Origin: Bacillota bacterium
Lineage (GTDB): Bacteria > Bacillota > Clostridia > Lachnospirales > Lachnospiraceae
DNA length: 64,000 nucleotides
Assembly (NCBI GenBank): GCA_023414355.1
Contig: JAEZOB010000067.1
Location: 1-64,000, forward strand
Reading direction: 5' to 3'
Made by a program: the position numbers and the translations under genes. The notes beneath the pieces are model-generated. The model saw nothing but the letters and a program-made list of their open reading frames with translations, was not told where the DNA came from and did not search any database. Positions 26,753 to 35,198 of the stretch are shown piece after piece (position 1 is the stretch's first letter; the number at the start of each line of letters is the position of its first letter).

Positions 26753-29131
26753 TTATTTACAGCAAACCAGTTGATCCTCCGTGTAACGCTTGATATTGGA
26801 AGCATTCACGATTTTCCTGGCAGAACCGTCCTTGATCTCGAGCAGGGTAGGAGCTTGCATCACACCAAATTCTTTTGCAAGTTCGGCATTTTCCTCTGCA
26901 TCAATTACAGCATAACTGAATTCCTTCAGATACTCCTTAGCTGCACGGCAATTCGGACAGGTCTTTGTTGTAAACAGGTACAGACCGTTTTCCATTTCTG
27001 TATTCAGCTCGTTCACAGCTTCTTTCCTGACCCCTTTTAAATCCTGGTTCATCTCTCTGGAATGCTCCATATTATAGATTTTGCGGTTCTTATATTCCTG
27101 GGACTTACCTTCATTCCAGTTCTGTACCGGGCGATAATAGCCAGTAATTCGGCTGTAGACCTCAGCCTTCTCACCACAATGAGGGCAAGTAAACTGCTCA
27201 CCGGACAGATACCCGTGCGCCTTGCATACCGAATAGGTCGGAGACATTGTATAATAAGGAAGCTTATAATTCTCTGCAATTGTCTTCACAAGCTTAGCGG
27301 CTGCCTGCCAGTCCGGAAGCTTCTCTCCAAGGAAAGCATGGAATACAGTTCCCGAGGTATAAAGTGTCTGAAGCTCATCCTGGATATCCAGTGCTTCAAA
27401 GATATCCTCAGTATATCCAACCGGAAGATGGGAGCTGTTGGTGTAGTAAGGAGTATCTCCTTCCTTGCCTGCGGTTCTGATCTCAGGCCAGCGTTTCTTA
27501 TCAGCCTTGGCCAGTCGGTAAGTGGTAGATTCTGCCGGAGTTGCCTCAAGATTATACAGATCACCATATTTCTCCTGATAGTCAGAAAGCCGTTCTCTCA
27601 TATGGTTCAGGGCCTTGATAGCAAATTCCTTGGTTTTGTTATGAGTCATATCCTCACCGAGCCATTTTGCGTTCAGGCCAACTTCATTCATACCGATCAG
27701 ACCTATGGTGGAGAAATGACTCTCAAAGGATCCAAGATAACGCTTAGTATAAGGGTAAAGGCCTTCCTTCAGAAGCTTTGTGATGACGCCTCTCTTCACA
27801 TGTAAGGAACGGGCAGAAATATCCATCATACGATCAAGACGTGCAAAGAAATCCTTCTCATCCGCTGCAAGATAAGCAATACGTGGCAGGTTGATGGTAA
27901 CTACACCGACACTGCCTGTGCTCTCACCGGAGCCAAAGAAACCACCGGTCTTTTTGCGAAGCTCACGCAGATCCAGACGAAGCCTGCAGCACATGGAACG
28001 GACATCACTGGGCTCCATATCACTGTTGATATAGTTCGAAAAATATGGAGTACCGTATTTTGCAGTCATCTCAAATAAAAGACGATTATTCTCTGTGTCG
28101 GACCAGTCAAAATCCTTTGTAATAGAATAGGTAGGAATCGGATACTGGAAGCCTCTTCCATTCGCATCGCCTTCGATCATGATTTCGATGAAGGCTTTAT
28201 TCACCATATCCATTTCCTTCTTACAATCTTTATACCTAAAATTAACTTCCTTGCCACCGATGATACAAGGTAATTCAGCAAGGTCAACCGGAACAGTCCA
28301 GTCCAGGGTAATATTAGAGAAAGGTGCCTGAGTACCCCAGCGGCTCGGTGTATTTACTCCATAGACAAAGGACTGTATACATTGCTTTACTTCTTTATAG
28401 GATAAGTTATCAATCTTTACGAAGGGGGCGAGATAAGTATCAAAGGAGGAGAATGCCTGAGCACCAGCCCATTCATTCTGCATAATTCCAAGGAAATTAA
28501 CCATCTGGTTGCACAGTGTTGAAAGATGGCTGGCAGGGGAGGAGGTAATCTTACCGGGAATTCCGCCTAAACCTTCTTTAATCAACTGTTTCAGAGACCA
28601 GCCTGCACAGTATCCTGTCAGCATAGACAGGTCATGCAGATGGATGTCAGCGTTACGATGAGCGTTCGCGATCTCTTCATCATAAACCTCTGACAGCCAG
28701 TAGTTTGCTGTAATTGCACCGGAGTTATGAAGAATCAGTCCACCTACAGAATAAGTAACTGTAGAATTCTCCTTCACTCTCCAATCCTCTTCATTCACGT
28801 AATTATTCACTATTTCCTTATAATCCAAAATAGTGGATTTCATATTACGGATTTTTTCTCTATTTTTACGGTATAGGATATAAGCCTTAGCTACATCAGT
28901 ATACCCGGTCTGCTCCAATACATTTTCCACACTGTCCTGAATATCTTCTACATGTATGGTTTCTTCCTTGATTTTTTTCTGAAAATCGGAGGTAACACGA
29001 AGCGCTAATAAACTGATGATTTCCTCAGTATAGAACTTCTCGGTAGCTTTAAAGGCTTTGGTAATAGCTTCACTGATTTTACTAAGGTTAAATTCGGCAA
29101 CCTGGCCGTCTCTTTTGATAACGTTAATCAT
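26753..29131 (-). CDS. nrdD: anaerobic (class III) ribonucleoside-triphosphate reductase with C-terminal redoxin domain
   Basis: A 792-residue NrdD reducing NTPs to dNTPs by a glycyl radical. Domains: ATP-cone (~1-95, MINVIKRDGQVAEFNLSKI), catalytic barrel with active-site cysteines (MCCRLRL region), a zinc site (CKAHG...CPHCG) and the glycyl-radical loop RITGYYRPVQ. After the radical loop the chain continues for ~85 residues with a thioredoxin/glutaredoxin-like domain (TKTCPNCRAAKEYL, QAPTLLEI), a fused reductant. The nrdG activase is not adjacent. The start at 29131 has AAGGGAG upstream. Two NrdR-type boxes lie in its promoter region. Confidence 0.95.
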   Translation of the reverse strand: MINVIKRDGQVAEFNLSKISEAITKAFKATEKFYTEEIISLLALRVTSDFQKKIKEETIHVEDIQDSVENVLEQTGYTDVAKAYILYRKNREKIRNMKSTILDYKEIVNNYVNEEDWRVKENSTVTYSVGGLILHNSGAITANYWLSEVYDEEIANAHRNADIHLHDLSMLTGYCAGWSLKQLIKEGLGGIPGKITSSPASHLSTLCNQMVNFLGIMQNEWAGAQAFSSFDTYLAPFVKIDNLSYKEVKQCIQSFVYGVNTPSRWGTQAPFSNITLDWTVPVDLAELPCIIGGKEVNFRYKDCKKEMDMVNKAFIEIMIEGDANGRGFQYPIPTYSITKDFDWSDTENNRLLFEMTAKYGTPYFSNYINSDMEPSDVRSMCCRLRLDLRELRKKTGGFFGSGESTGSVGVVTINLPRIAYLAADEKDFFARLDRMMDISARSLHVKRGVITKLLKEGLYPYTKRYLGSFESHFSTIGLIGMNEVGLNAKWLGEDMTHNKTKEFAIKALNHMRERLSDYQEKYGDLYNLEATPAESTTYRLAKADKKRWPEIRTAGKEGDTPYYTNSSHLPVGYTEDIFEALDIQDELQTLYTSGTVFHAFLGEKLPDWQAAAKLVKTIAENYKLPYYTMSPTYSVCKAHGYLSGEQFTCPHCGEKAEVYSRITGYYRPVQNWNEGKSQEYKNRKIYNMEHSREMNQDLKGVRKEAVNELNTEMENGLYLFTTKTCPNCRAAKEYLKEFSYAVIDAEENAELAKEFGVMQAPTLLEIKDGSARKIVNASNIKRYTEDQLVCCK

Positions 29132-29192
29132 ATGTAACTGTCTCCCTTCCCGTTTCCACATCGTTGCGATTGCATGGATATCTCACCTCTTA

Positions 29193-29221
29193 ATACTACC
29201 AGAAAATGAGATTTCCGTCAA
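29193..29221 (-). promoter_or_regulatory. nrdD promoter
   Basis: On the minus strand TTGACG (29216-29221), a 17-base spacer and TAGTAT (29193-29198), immediately downstream of the NrdR-like boxes and ~60 bases before the nrdD start. Confidence 0.75.
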
Positions 29222-29228
29222 TAAAAAA

Positions 29229-29275
29229 ATACTAGATATATGCTGCAATTTTTAACACCACACTATATCTAGTAT
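29229..29275 (-). promoter_or_regulatory. tandem NrdR-box-like operator
   Basis: Two 16-base palindromic boxes, 29229-29244 (atactagatatatgct) and 29260-29275 (acactatatctagtat), start 31 bases apart. The second matches the known NrdR box (acaCwAtATaTwGtgt) at about 14 of 16 positions, the first less well. The ~31-base phasing and the place just upstream of the nrdD -35 element fit repression by NrdR when dATP/ATP is high. Confidence 0.7.
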
Positions 29276-29353
29276 TTTAAATAGTAAAATATACCTATTA
29301 ATATTCTGTTTAAAAATGCCGACAAAAATGATAATTGCTTCCACAAAAAGGTA

Positions 29354-30598
29354 CTACAAGCTTAAGTAAACCTCCTTTGGTACATACGCCCGAACATAAA
29401 TCCCTTCCTGGCGGTATTCTTCTTCTAACAGTTGTCCGTATTTGCGAATCGTCTGTATCTTTCCAGCTTCCTGATAAGAGAATACTCTTTCTATTAGAAT
29501 CTTTCTTTCATTTAGGATTTTCTCGATTACCTCCAGCAGGGTATTGACCTCACTTCCGGTTTTTGCAGAGATCTTGACGGTATAATCCGCTTTGAAATCC
29601 CTGATAACCTGATCCGCCCCTTCCTTATCCTGCTTGTTTAAAGCCGTAATGATGACCTTGTCCTGTACTCCCAGCTTATTCAGTGTGTCATATACGATAT
29701 GCATCTGATTGTCCACGTCAGAATTAGAGCTGTCTACCACATGCAGGATGATGTCCGCATATTTAGCCTCCTCCAAAGTACTACGAAAGGATTCAATCAG
29801 ATGATGGGGTAGCTTTCTGATAAATCCAACGGTATCGGTTAATAATATCTGCTGACCGCTCTCCAGAGATAAGTTTCTGGTTGTTGGATCTAAGGTCGCA
29901 AATAGCTTATCTTCCTCCAAAACACCAGCATTGGTCAGGTAATTTAGTAAGGTGGATTTCCCCGCATTCGTATAACCTACAATTGCCACTACCGGAATCT
30001 TATTTCTGTTACGCAGAGTTCTTCCTGTTTCTCTGTTCTGCTTAACCTCCTCAAGCTCCTTCCTCAGTTGGGTTATTCTATCCTTGATCAGGCGGCGGTC
30101 TATCTCCAGCTTCTTCTCACCGGGACCTCTGGTTCCGATTCCTCCACCGAGTCTTGACAAGGAGTTCCTCATACCAATCAATCTTGTGGAACGATACCGG
30201 AGCTGAGCCAGCTCTACCTGTATCTTTCCCTCTCTGGTAGAAGCATGATTGGCAAAGATATCGAGTATGATCACTGTTCTATCCAAAACCTTCATCTGTA
30301 AGGCATTTTCCAAGTTTTTCAACTGAGCTGGAGACAGCTCATCGTCGCATACCACTCCAGTCGCATTCATCTGCAGCGCCAGTTCATGGACCTCCTCTAT
30401 CTTACCTTTTCCTATATAAGTTCCGGGATGAATACTTTCCCTGTTCTGTATTATCTTTCCTACCGTAACCGCCCCGGCAGTGGCTGCTAGTTCTTCCAGC
30501 TCATCAAGGGAGCGAACTGTATCATCACTGTCTGAGGAAGCAACACCCACCAGGACAAAGCGCTCTTCCTTTTCTTTTATCTCATATAATTCTGCCAT
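29354..30598 (-). CDS. hflX: ribosome-associated GTPase HflX
   Basis: A 414-residue HflX: an N-terminal HflX-specific domain (~1-190, with GKIEEVHELALQMNATGVVCDDELSP-type sequence and the signature GGIGTRGPGEKKLEIDRR near residue 155), a coiled-coil linker, and a G domain with GYTNAGKST, DTVGFIRKLPH and NKQDKE. HflX splits stalled or stressed ribosomes. GGGAGG precedes the ATG. The TPR lipoprotein gene ends 26 bases upstream, so they may be cotranscribed. Confidence 0.96.
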   Translation of the reverse strand: MAELYEIKEKEERFVLVGVASSDSDDTVRSLDELEELAATAGAVTVGKIIQNRESIHPGTYIGKGKIEEVHELALQMNATGVVCDDELSPAQLKNLENALQMKVLDRTVIILDIFANHASTREGKIQVELAQLRYRSTRLIGMRNSLSRLGGGIGTRGPGEKKLEIDRRLIKDRITQLRKELEEVKQNRETGRTLRNRNKIPVVAIVGYTNAGKSTLLNYLTNAGVLEEDKLFATLDPTTRNLSLESGQQILLTDTVGFIRKLPHHLIESFRSTLEEAKYADIILHVVDSSNSDVDNQMHIVYDTLNKLGVQDKVIITALNKQDKEGADQVIRDFKADYTVKISAKTGSEVNTLLEVIEKILNERKILIERVFSYQEAGKIQTIRKYGQLLEEEYRQEGIYVRAYVPKEVYLSL

Positions 30599-30624
30599 TG
30601 TTTTCCTCCCTTAACCTAAACCCG

Positions 30625-31812
30625 CTATTCTTCCGCCGGTATTACAGCATTCATTAATCTTGTATCAATAAAGGCAGCTTCTTTCAGCGCTTCCTCATCC
30701 TTCGGATAAAGACTTAAAAATTCTTCTGTTTTTTCTTTCGCCTTCTGATAGTTTCCAAGCCTCTCATACGTAATAATCTCATTTCTCAACAAGGTCTTCT
30801 GCATCCCTGCATAGTGAAATGCAAATCCCTTCTCTAAATAGTTCAAAGCAGTTTCATAATCTCCGACCTTCATCTCGCAGACTGCAATCTGATTGTAGGC
30901 CTTCGGTGACTGCAGACTGCCTCCCTTAATGTAATTCTCATAATAATAGATTGCCTTCGGATAGTCCTTCTTAATACGGTATATCTCTCCAATATAGTAA
31001 TAAGCTTCCTGAAAACCATCTGCAAAGCTTTCGTTCAATTCAGAAAGTGCCTGATCATATTCCTCCTGGTAATAATGTACCTTCGCAAGCTGATACTTAT
31101 CCTCACCCGTCTTTGGTTCAATTGCGGCCGCTGTTGTCAGCACTTCGTTTGCAGTAGCCGCATCACCACGTTCGTTCAAAAGGTAATACTTCCCCAAATA
31201 ATGACCATATTGCCTTGGCTCTATTGAAATTGCCAAATCATAATCCTTCTGGCTCTTATCAAATTCACCTAGATAGCGATAACAAAGCGCTCTGTTGTCA
31301 TAATCAGCTGCACTTTCCTTCTCAATTTCTATTAGGCTTGAATAGGTATCAATCGCTTTATCATAAGAGCCCACAGCCATCTGTGCGCTTCCGACATACC
31401 GAAGAATATCCTGATTCAAATCTGATAATTCCTTCATCTTCAGTGCCAGCTCGAATTGTTCAATGGCTTTCTCATAATCCGCCTTATAGTAATAAGCAAT
31501 TCCTCTGCCTCGGAATACCAGTTTATTATTCCTTTTAGCGATAATAATTTCCTTGTTCACATATGCTTTGTCAAACTCCGTTAATGCTTCCTCATACTTA
31601 CCTAGCTTAATCAATGTCAGACCGTAATCTATGTAATATTCTGCCCGATTGGGATTCATTTCAACCGCTGCCGCAAAAGCTGCTGCCGCATCCTCGTAAT
31701 TTCCGCTCTGAAAGCTCTTCTTCCCGTTCTGATATAAGTCCCCAGCTTGACCACAGCCGGAAAGGATAACTATCAACACAATACACAATCCTATAGAAAG
31801 AAGCTTCTTCAT
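30625..31812 (-). CDS. tetratricopeptide-repeat lipoprotein
   Basis: A 395-residue lipoprotein precursor: signal MKKLLSIGLCIVLIVILSGC with lipobox LSGC, then about ten TPR units from residue ~25 to the end (for example AEYYIDYGLTLIKLGKYEEALTEF, shown in part, and YDNRALCYRYLGEFDKSQKDY). TPR solenoids on the outer membrane face scaffold other proteins; no partner is evident. GGAGGG lies nine bases before the ATG; a TTG one codon earlier is an alternative. It precedes hflX on the same strand. Confidence 0.88.
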   Translation of the reverse strand: MKKLLSIGLCIVLIVILSGCGQAGDLYQNGKKSFQSGNYEDAAAAFAAAVEMNPNRAEYYIDYGLTLIKLGKYEEALTEFDKAYVNKEIIIAKRNNKLVFRGRGIAYYYKADYEKAIEQFELALKMKELSDLNQDILRYVGSAQMAVGSYDKAIDTYSSLIEIEKESAADYDNRALCYRYLGEFDKSQKDYDLAISIEPRQYGHYLGKYYLLNERGDAATANEVLTTAAAIEPKTGEDKYQLAKVHYYQEEYDQALSELNESFADGFQEAYYYIGEIYRIKKDYPKAIYYYENYIKGGSLQSPKAYNQIAVCEMKVGDYETALNYLEKGFAFHYAGMQKTLLRNEIITYERLGNYQKAKEKTEEFLSLYPKDEEALKEAAFIDTRLMNAVIPAEE

Positions 31813-31851
31813 CAAACCGTGCCCTCCGTGGTATATAAGATCCTCTTTAGT

Positions 31852-31893
31852 TAATTAACCAGTACTACCATATATGGTAGTACTGGTTAATTA
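31852..31893. promoter_or_regulatory. 42-bp perfect palindrome upstream of the TPR lipoprotein gene
   Basis: Arms of 21 bases each (31852-31872 and 31873-31893), with no mismatch and no loop, centred ~60 bases upstream of the start codon. It could be an operator, a cruciform or a leader hairpin; without a T-run on the minus strand a terminator is less likely. Confidence 0.6.
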
Positions 31894-32050
31894 TACTACA
31901 TTATCTCATCTCTGACAATAACAAGACAGGATAGAAACACCTGATTTTCAAGAAAATTTATACACTCATAAGAGTGCTCCATCTCAGCTGATCCTGCATG
32001 TAAAATTCTAAACAAACCTCATCAAACATCCGCAAGATATATTGTATCGT

Positions 32051-32252
32051 GATATTACACTAAGATATTGTACTAAGATATTGCATTAAGATATTGCATT
32101 AAGTTATTGCATTAAGTTATTGTGCAAAGATATTGCACCAGGATATTGCATTTGATATTGCATCAGATATTGCACTAAGATATTGCACTAAGATACTGCA
32201 CTAAGATACTGCACTAAGATATTGCACTAAGATATTGCACTAAGATATTGCA
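32051..32252. repeat. 13-bp minisatellite
   Basis: About 15 tandem copies of a 13-base unit, consensus gatattgcactaa, with point variants (tactgc, cattaa, tgtact). The array has no spacers and no leader, so it is not a CRISPR. It fills much of the 791-base gap between the TPR gene and hppA. Confidence 0.92.
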
Positions 32253-32311
32253 TTTATATAACATGGTTACACTTAATCTATTTTTTATCAAGGTATAATA
32301 GAAAATATATT

Positions 32312-32560
32312 CGGCGCCCCTCCCGCTTACAATATTTATCACGTCGGTGATTGAAGAAGAATAGTGCGTGATTATAAATCCGTGAAGAGACCGTTTGCCG
32401 CCATCGGTACTTAGGTTGTGACAGTGTTTTTCTGTCACGACCTTATGTACCGCTATGAGCGGCAAACGAGTGAGAGCGTGTCTCTGATGGATTAATAATC
32501 ACGCACTATTCGTATAAAGCCCCATATGTGATAAATACCACAAACGTAAAAAGGGCGCCG
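32312..32560. repeat. ~250-bp long-hairpin element (MITE-like) between the minisatellite and hppA
   Basis: Nested inverted arms: 32312-32320/32553-32560 (CGGCGCCC), 32334-32342/32528-32536 (ATTTATCAC), 32359-32374/32496-32511 (16 bp perfect), 32392-32401/32459-32468 (10 bp perfect) and an apical stem 32411-32424/32432-32445. Nearly the whole element folds into one rod. Either a MITE or a structured RNA; the right arm overlaps the hppA terminator. Confidence 0.75.
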
Positions 32561-32582
32561 CACTAATTCGCACAACGCCCTT
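32546..32582 (-). terminator. hppA terminator
   Basis: On the minus strand AAGGGCG pairs with CGCCCTT (32551-32557 with 32576-32582) and is followed by a run of Ts, ~20 bases after the hppA stop codon. Confidence 0.75.
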
Positions 32583-32603
32583 CAACATTAAAGATACATT
32601 ATT

Positions 32604-34718
32604 TTATCCAAACAGCGAGAAGCCTAAGAAGATCGTAGCTGTTAGGGAAGCAACCAATGATACAACAGTAATCTGAGTATTGATGGAAGGACCTGCAGTA
32701 TCCTTGAAAGGATCACCTACAGTATCACCAACAACACCTGATTTATGTGCAGCAGAGTTCTTACCGCCATTGTGCCCGGACTCGATATACTTCTTGGTAT
32801 TATCCCAAAGACCACCGGAGTTGGACATAAATAGAGCAAATAACAAACCGCTTATGATATTACCGGTAATAAATCCTCCAATCGCCTGAACACCACCAAT
32901 GAAACCAACAAGTAACGTACAGATGATTACCATTAATCCGGCAGGGATAAGCTCTTTGATCGCACCGGTAGTAGCAATCTCAATACATTTATCATATTCC
33001 GGTTTAACACCTTCCTTACCTTCCTTCAATCCAACGATTTCTCTGAATTGGCGATGAATTTCTTCCACCATACGCTGAGCATTGCGGTCTACACCAAGCA
33101 TCAACATAGCAGAGAATAATGCCGGGATAGCTGCACCGAATAATAAGCCGAAGAATACAACCGGATTGATGATATCGAAGCCTGTTAAGAAGCTCTCACC
33201 TTCTGCTACCTTACCTAGCTCAACGGCAGCAGTGTTAACTTCACTCATGAAAGCACCCAAAAGCGCGATAACTGTCAGACCGGCTGCACCGATTGCAAAA
33301 CCCTTGGTAACAGCTTTAACAGTATTTCCTGCACTGTCCAAAGAGTCAGTAATCTCAAGCGCTTTTTCTCCAAGGTCACCCATTTCTACGAGACCACGTG
33401 CGTTATCTACGATCGGACCGTAAGCATCATTAGAAATAATCATACCTACGATGGACAACATACCAACAGCCGCCATAGAGATACCGAACATTGCGTAACC
33501 GGGTCCGAGAGGCTCACAAATCTTAAATGCTGCAAGAGCGGAAACTCCAATACCGACCATGGATGGTAATGCGCTCATCAAGCCATAGGAAATACCGGAC
33601 AAAATGGTAAATGCGGGACCAGACTCACAAGCTTTTGCTACTGCGTGTACTGGAGGTCTTCTGTCGTCAGTGAAATAGTCACTGGCAAGACCGATAACCA
33701 CACCGACTACCAAACCGATTGCACTTGCTCCCCAGATACGCCATTCAAAGTTGAATACTACAGTTGCAATTGCTGTTAAGACAGCATACAGTGCAGTCGT
33801 TACATATGTATTGCTGTTTAATGCTGTAGTCGGTTCGCCGCCCTCTTTCATACGAGCGGTCATAACACCGACGATGGAAGCCAGAAGACCAATTGCTGCA
33901 TAGCAGAATACGGTTGCCGCATTCATGGTACCACCTGCTGCTTTATCAATAGACGCAGCCATAACAAGTGCTGCTGCCATAGATGCTACGTTGGAGTCGA
34001 ACAAGTCAGCGCCCATTCCGGCAACATCACCTACATTATCACCTACGTTATCAGCGATTACTGCAGGGTTTCTGGGATCGTCCTCAGGAATACCGAGCTC
34101 TACCTTACCAACCAGATCGGCACTGATATCTGCAGTCTTTGTGAAAATACCGCCGCCAGCCTTAGCAAACAGTGCCATGGAGCTTGCTCCGAAGGAGAAG
34201 CCAAGTAAAGCGGTTGTATTATTAGTGATTAAAAGAACCAGGGAAACTCCAAGTAAGCTGGAGCCTACGACTGCCATACCCATAACCGCACCACCACGGA
34301 AACCAGACATGAAGGACGGCTTAATTCCCTTTGTTGCAGCTTCAGCTGCCTTCACATTAGCAATGGTAGCAATGCTAATACCGATCTTTCCGGCAATACC
34401 GGAAAATACTGTACCGCAAATATAAGCCAGGGCCATTATTACGTTTTCAAGGATATCTCCCTTCCAGATCGGCTGAGGAAGGAAAACTAAAATAAGAACA
34501 GCTGCGACAGAACAAAATTTCACGAGGGTTCTGTACTCTTTTGCCAAAAATGTGTTAGCTCCGTTACGGATCAACTTACTTACCTCTGCTATCTTAGCAT
34601 TGGAGGAGGGCTGCTTTTCTACCCATTTGTAAAGCCAGAAGGCAGCACCAAATGCAAGAACAGCAATAATGATTGAAACAATTTGGAAAAACAATACGTC
34701 AAAACTCAAAATGCTCAT
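32604..34718 (-). CDS. hppA: membrane-bound ion-pumping pyrophosphatase
   Basis: A ~704-residue protein with 16 predicted membrane helices that couples PPi hydrolysis to ion export. Substrate-binding acid clusters are present (DVGADLFD-like GMGADLFDSN, and DNVGDNVGDVAGMGAD; C-terminal GDTVGDPFKDTAGPS). The segment GNTVKAVTKGFAIG carries Lys at the position that is Ala in K+-dependent enzymes, pointing to the K+-independent, H+-pumping class. The ATG at 34718 follows GGGAG too closely; a TTG four codons later has better spacing, so the exact start is open. It would recover energy from PPi, complementing ppdK. Confidence 0.95.
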   Translation of the reverse strand: MSILSFDVLFFQIVSIIIAVLAFGAAFWLYKWVEKQPSSNAKIAEVSKLIRNGANTFLAKEYRTLVKFCSVAAVLILVFLPQPIWKGDILENVIMALAYICGTVFSGIAGKIGISIATIANVKAAEAATKGIKPSFMSGFRGGAVMGMAVVGSSLLGVSLVLLITNNTTALLGFSFGASSMALFAKAGGGIFTKTADISADLVGKVELGIPEDDPRNPAVIADNVGDNVGDVAGMGADLFDSNVASMAAALVMAASIDKAAGGTMNAATVFCYAAIGLLASIVGVMTARMKEGGEPTTALNSNTYVTTALYAVLTAIATVVFNFEWRIWGASAIGLVVGVVIGLASDYFTDDRRPPVHAVAKACESGPAFTILSGISYGLMSALPSMVGIGVSALAAFKICEPLGPGYAMFGISMAAVGMLSIVGMIISNDAYGPIVDNARGLVEMGDLGEKALEITDSLDSAGNTVKAVTKGFAIGAAGLTVIALLGAFMSEVNTAAVELGKVAEGESFLTGFDIINPVVFFGLLFGAAIPALFSAMLMLGVDRNAQRMVEEIHRQFREIVGLKEGKEGVKPEYDKCIEIATTGAIKELIPAGLMVIICTLLVGFIGGVQAIGGFITGNIISGLLFALFMSNSGGLWDNTKKYIESGHNGGKNSAAHKSGVVGDTVGDPFKDTAGPSINTQITVVSLVASLTATIFLGFSLFG

Positions 34719-35022
34719 CTCCCTTTCGTTTAGTTCAGCAAAATTTCGCTTTGTAAAAAATACTAACACGTTTGAATATATTGTGCAATAGTAAACTATT
34801 CTTTTCGGTATTTACGTGACTATGCACATATGATATATCTTTTTCTTTAATTATAACAAGTAATATTGTATATATAGTCGTATATTGCGTCGTATTTTTG
34901 TACATTATGTCAATTTCCGATTTTTCACTTTCGTTAATATTACCTTTGTGCATTTCTTGTTAATCGGATTATTATTATAGGGTCAGCCCTATAAAAACTG
35001 TACAAAATCTTTCGAATCAGCA
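34719..35022. other. divergent intergenic region between hppA and oadB
   Basis: Very AT-rich; no convincing gene. It must hold the leftward hppA promoter, for which I see no clear consensus; the oadB promoter follows it. Confidence 0.4.
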
Positions 35023-35052
35023 TTGACACAGCCTATTGAAATGAGCTAAAAT
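35023..35052 (+). promoter_or_regulatory. oadB promoter
   Basis: Perfect TTGACA (35023-35028), an 18-base spacer and TAAAAT (35047-35052). This implies a ~140-base leader before the start codon. Confidence 0.7.
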
Positions 35053-35198
35053 AAAACCAATTTCATATACTTGTCATTTTCTCGAAAGGTATTGTGACTG
35101 CTTACAGAAACGTGCATATACATTCTTTATGTCTGTGTACGTTTTCGCCATGATATACGGTAGGGAAATGACCATTCATGCTAAGGAGGACTTATTTT

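Noticed and set aside
32051..32252. Possible CRISPR array
   Set aside because: The repeats are contiguous 13-base units without unique spacers, and no cas gene is near.
32214..32465. 83-residue frame through the long hairpin element
   Set aside because: Overlaps a nearly fully paired element and the minisatellite; no ribosome site.
33925..34425. 166-residue open frame opposite hppA
   Set aside because: Ala/Pro-rich shadow of Gly/Ala-rich membrane helices on the true strand.
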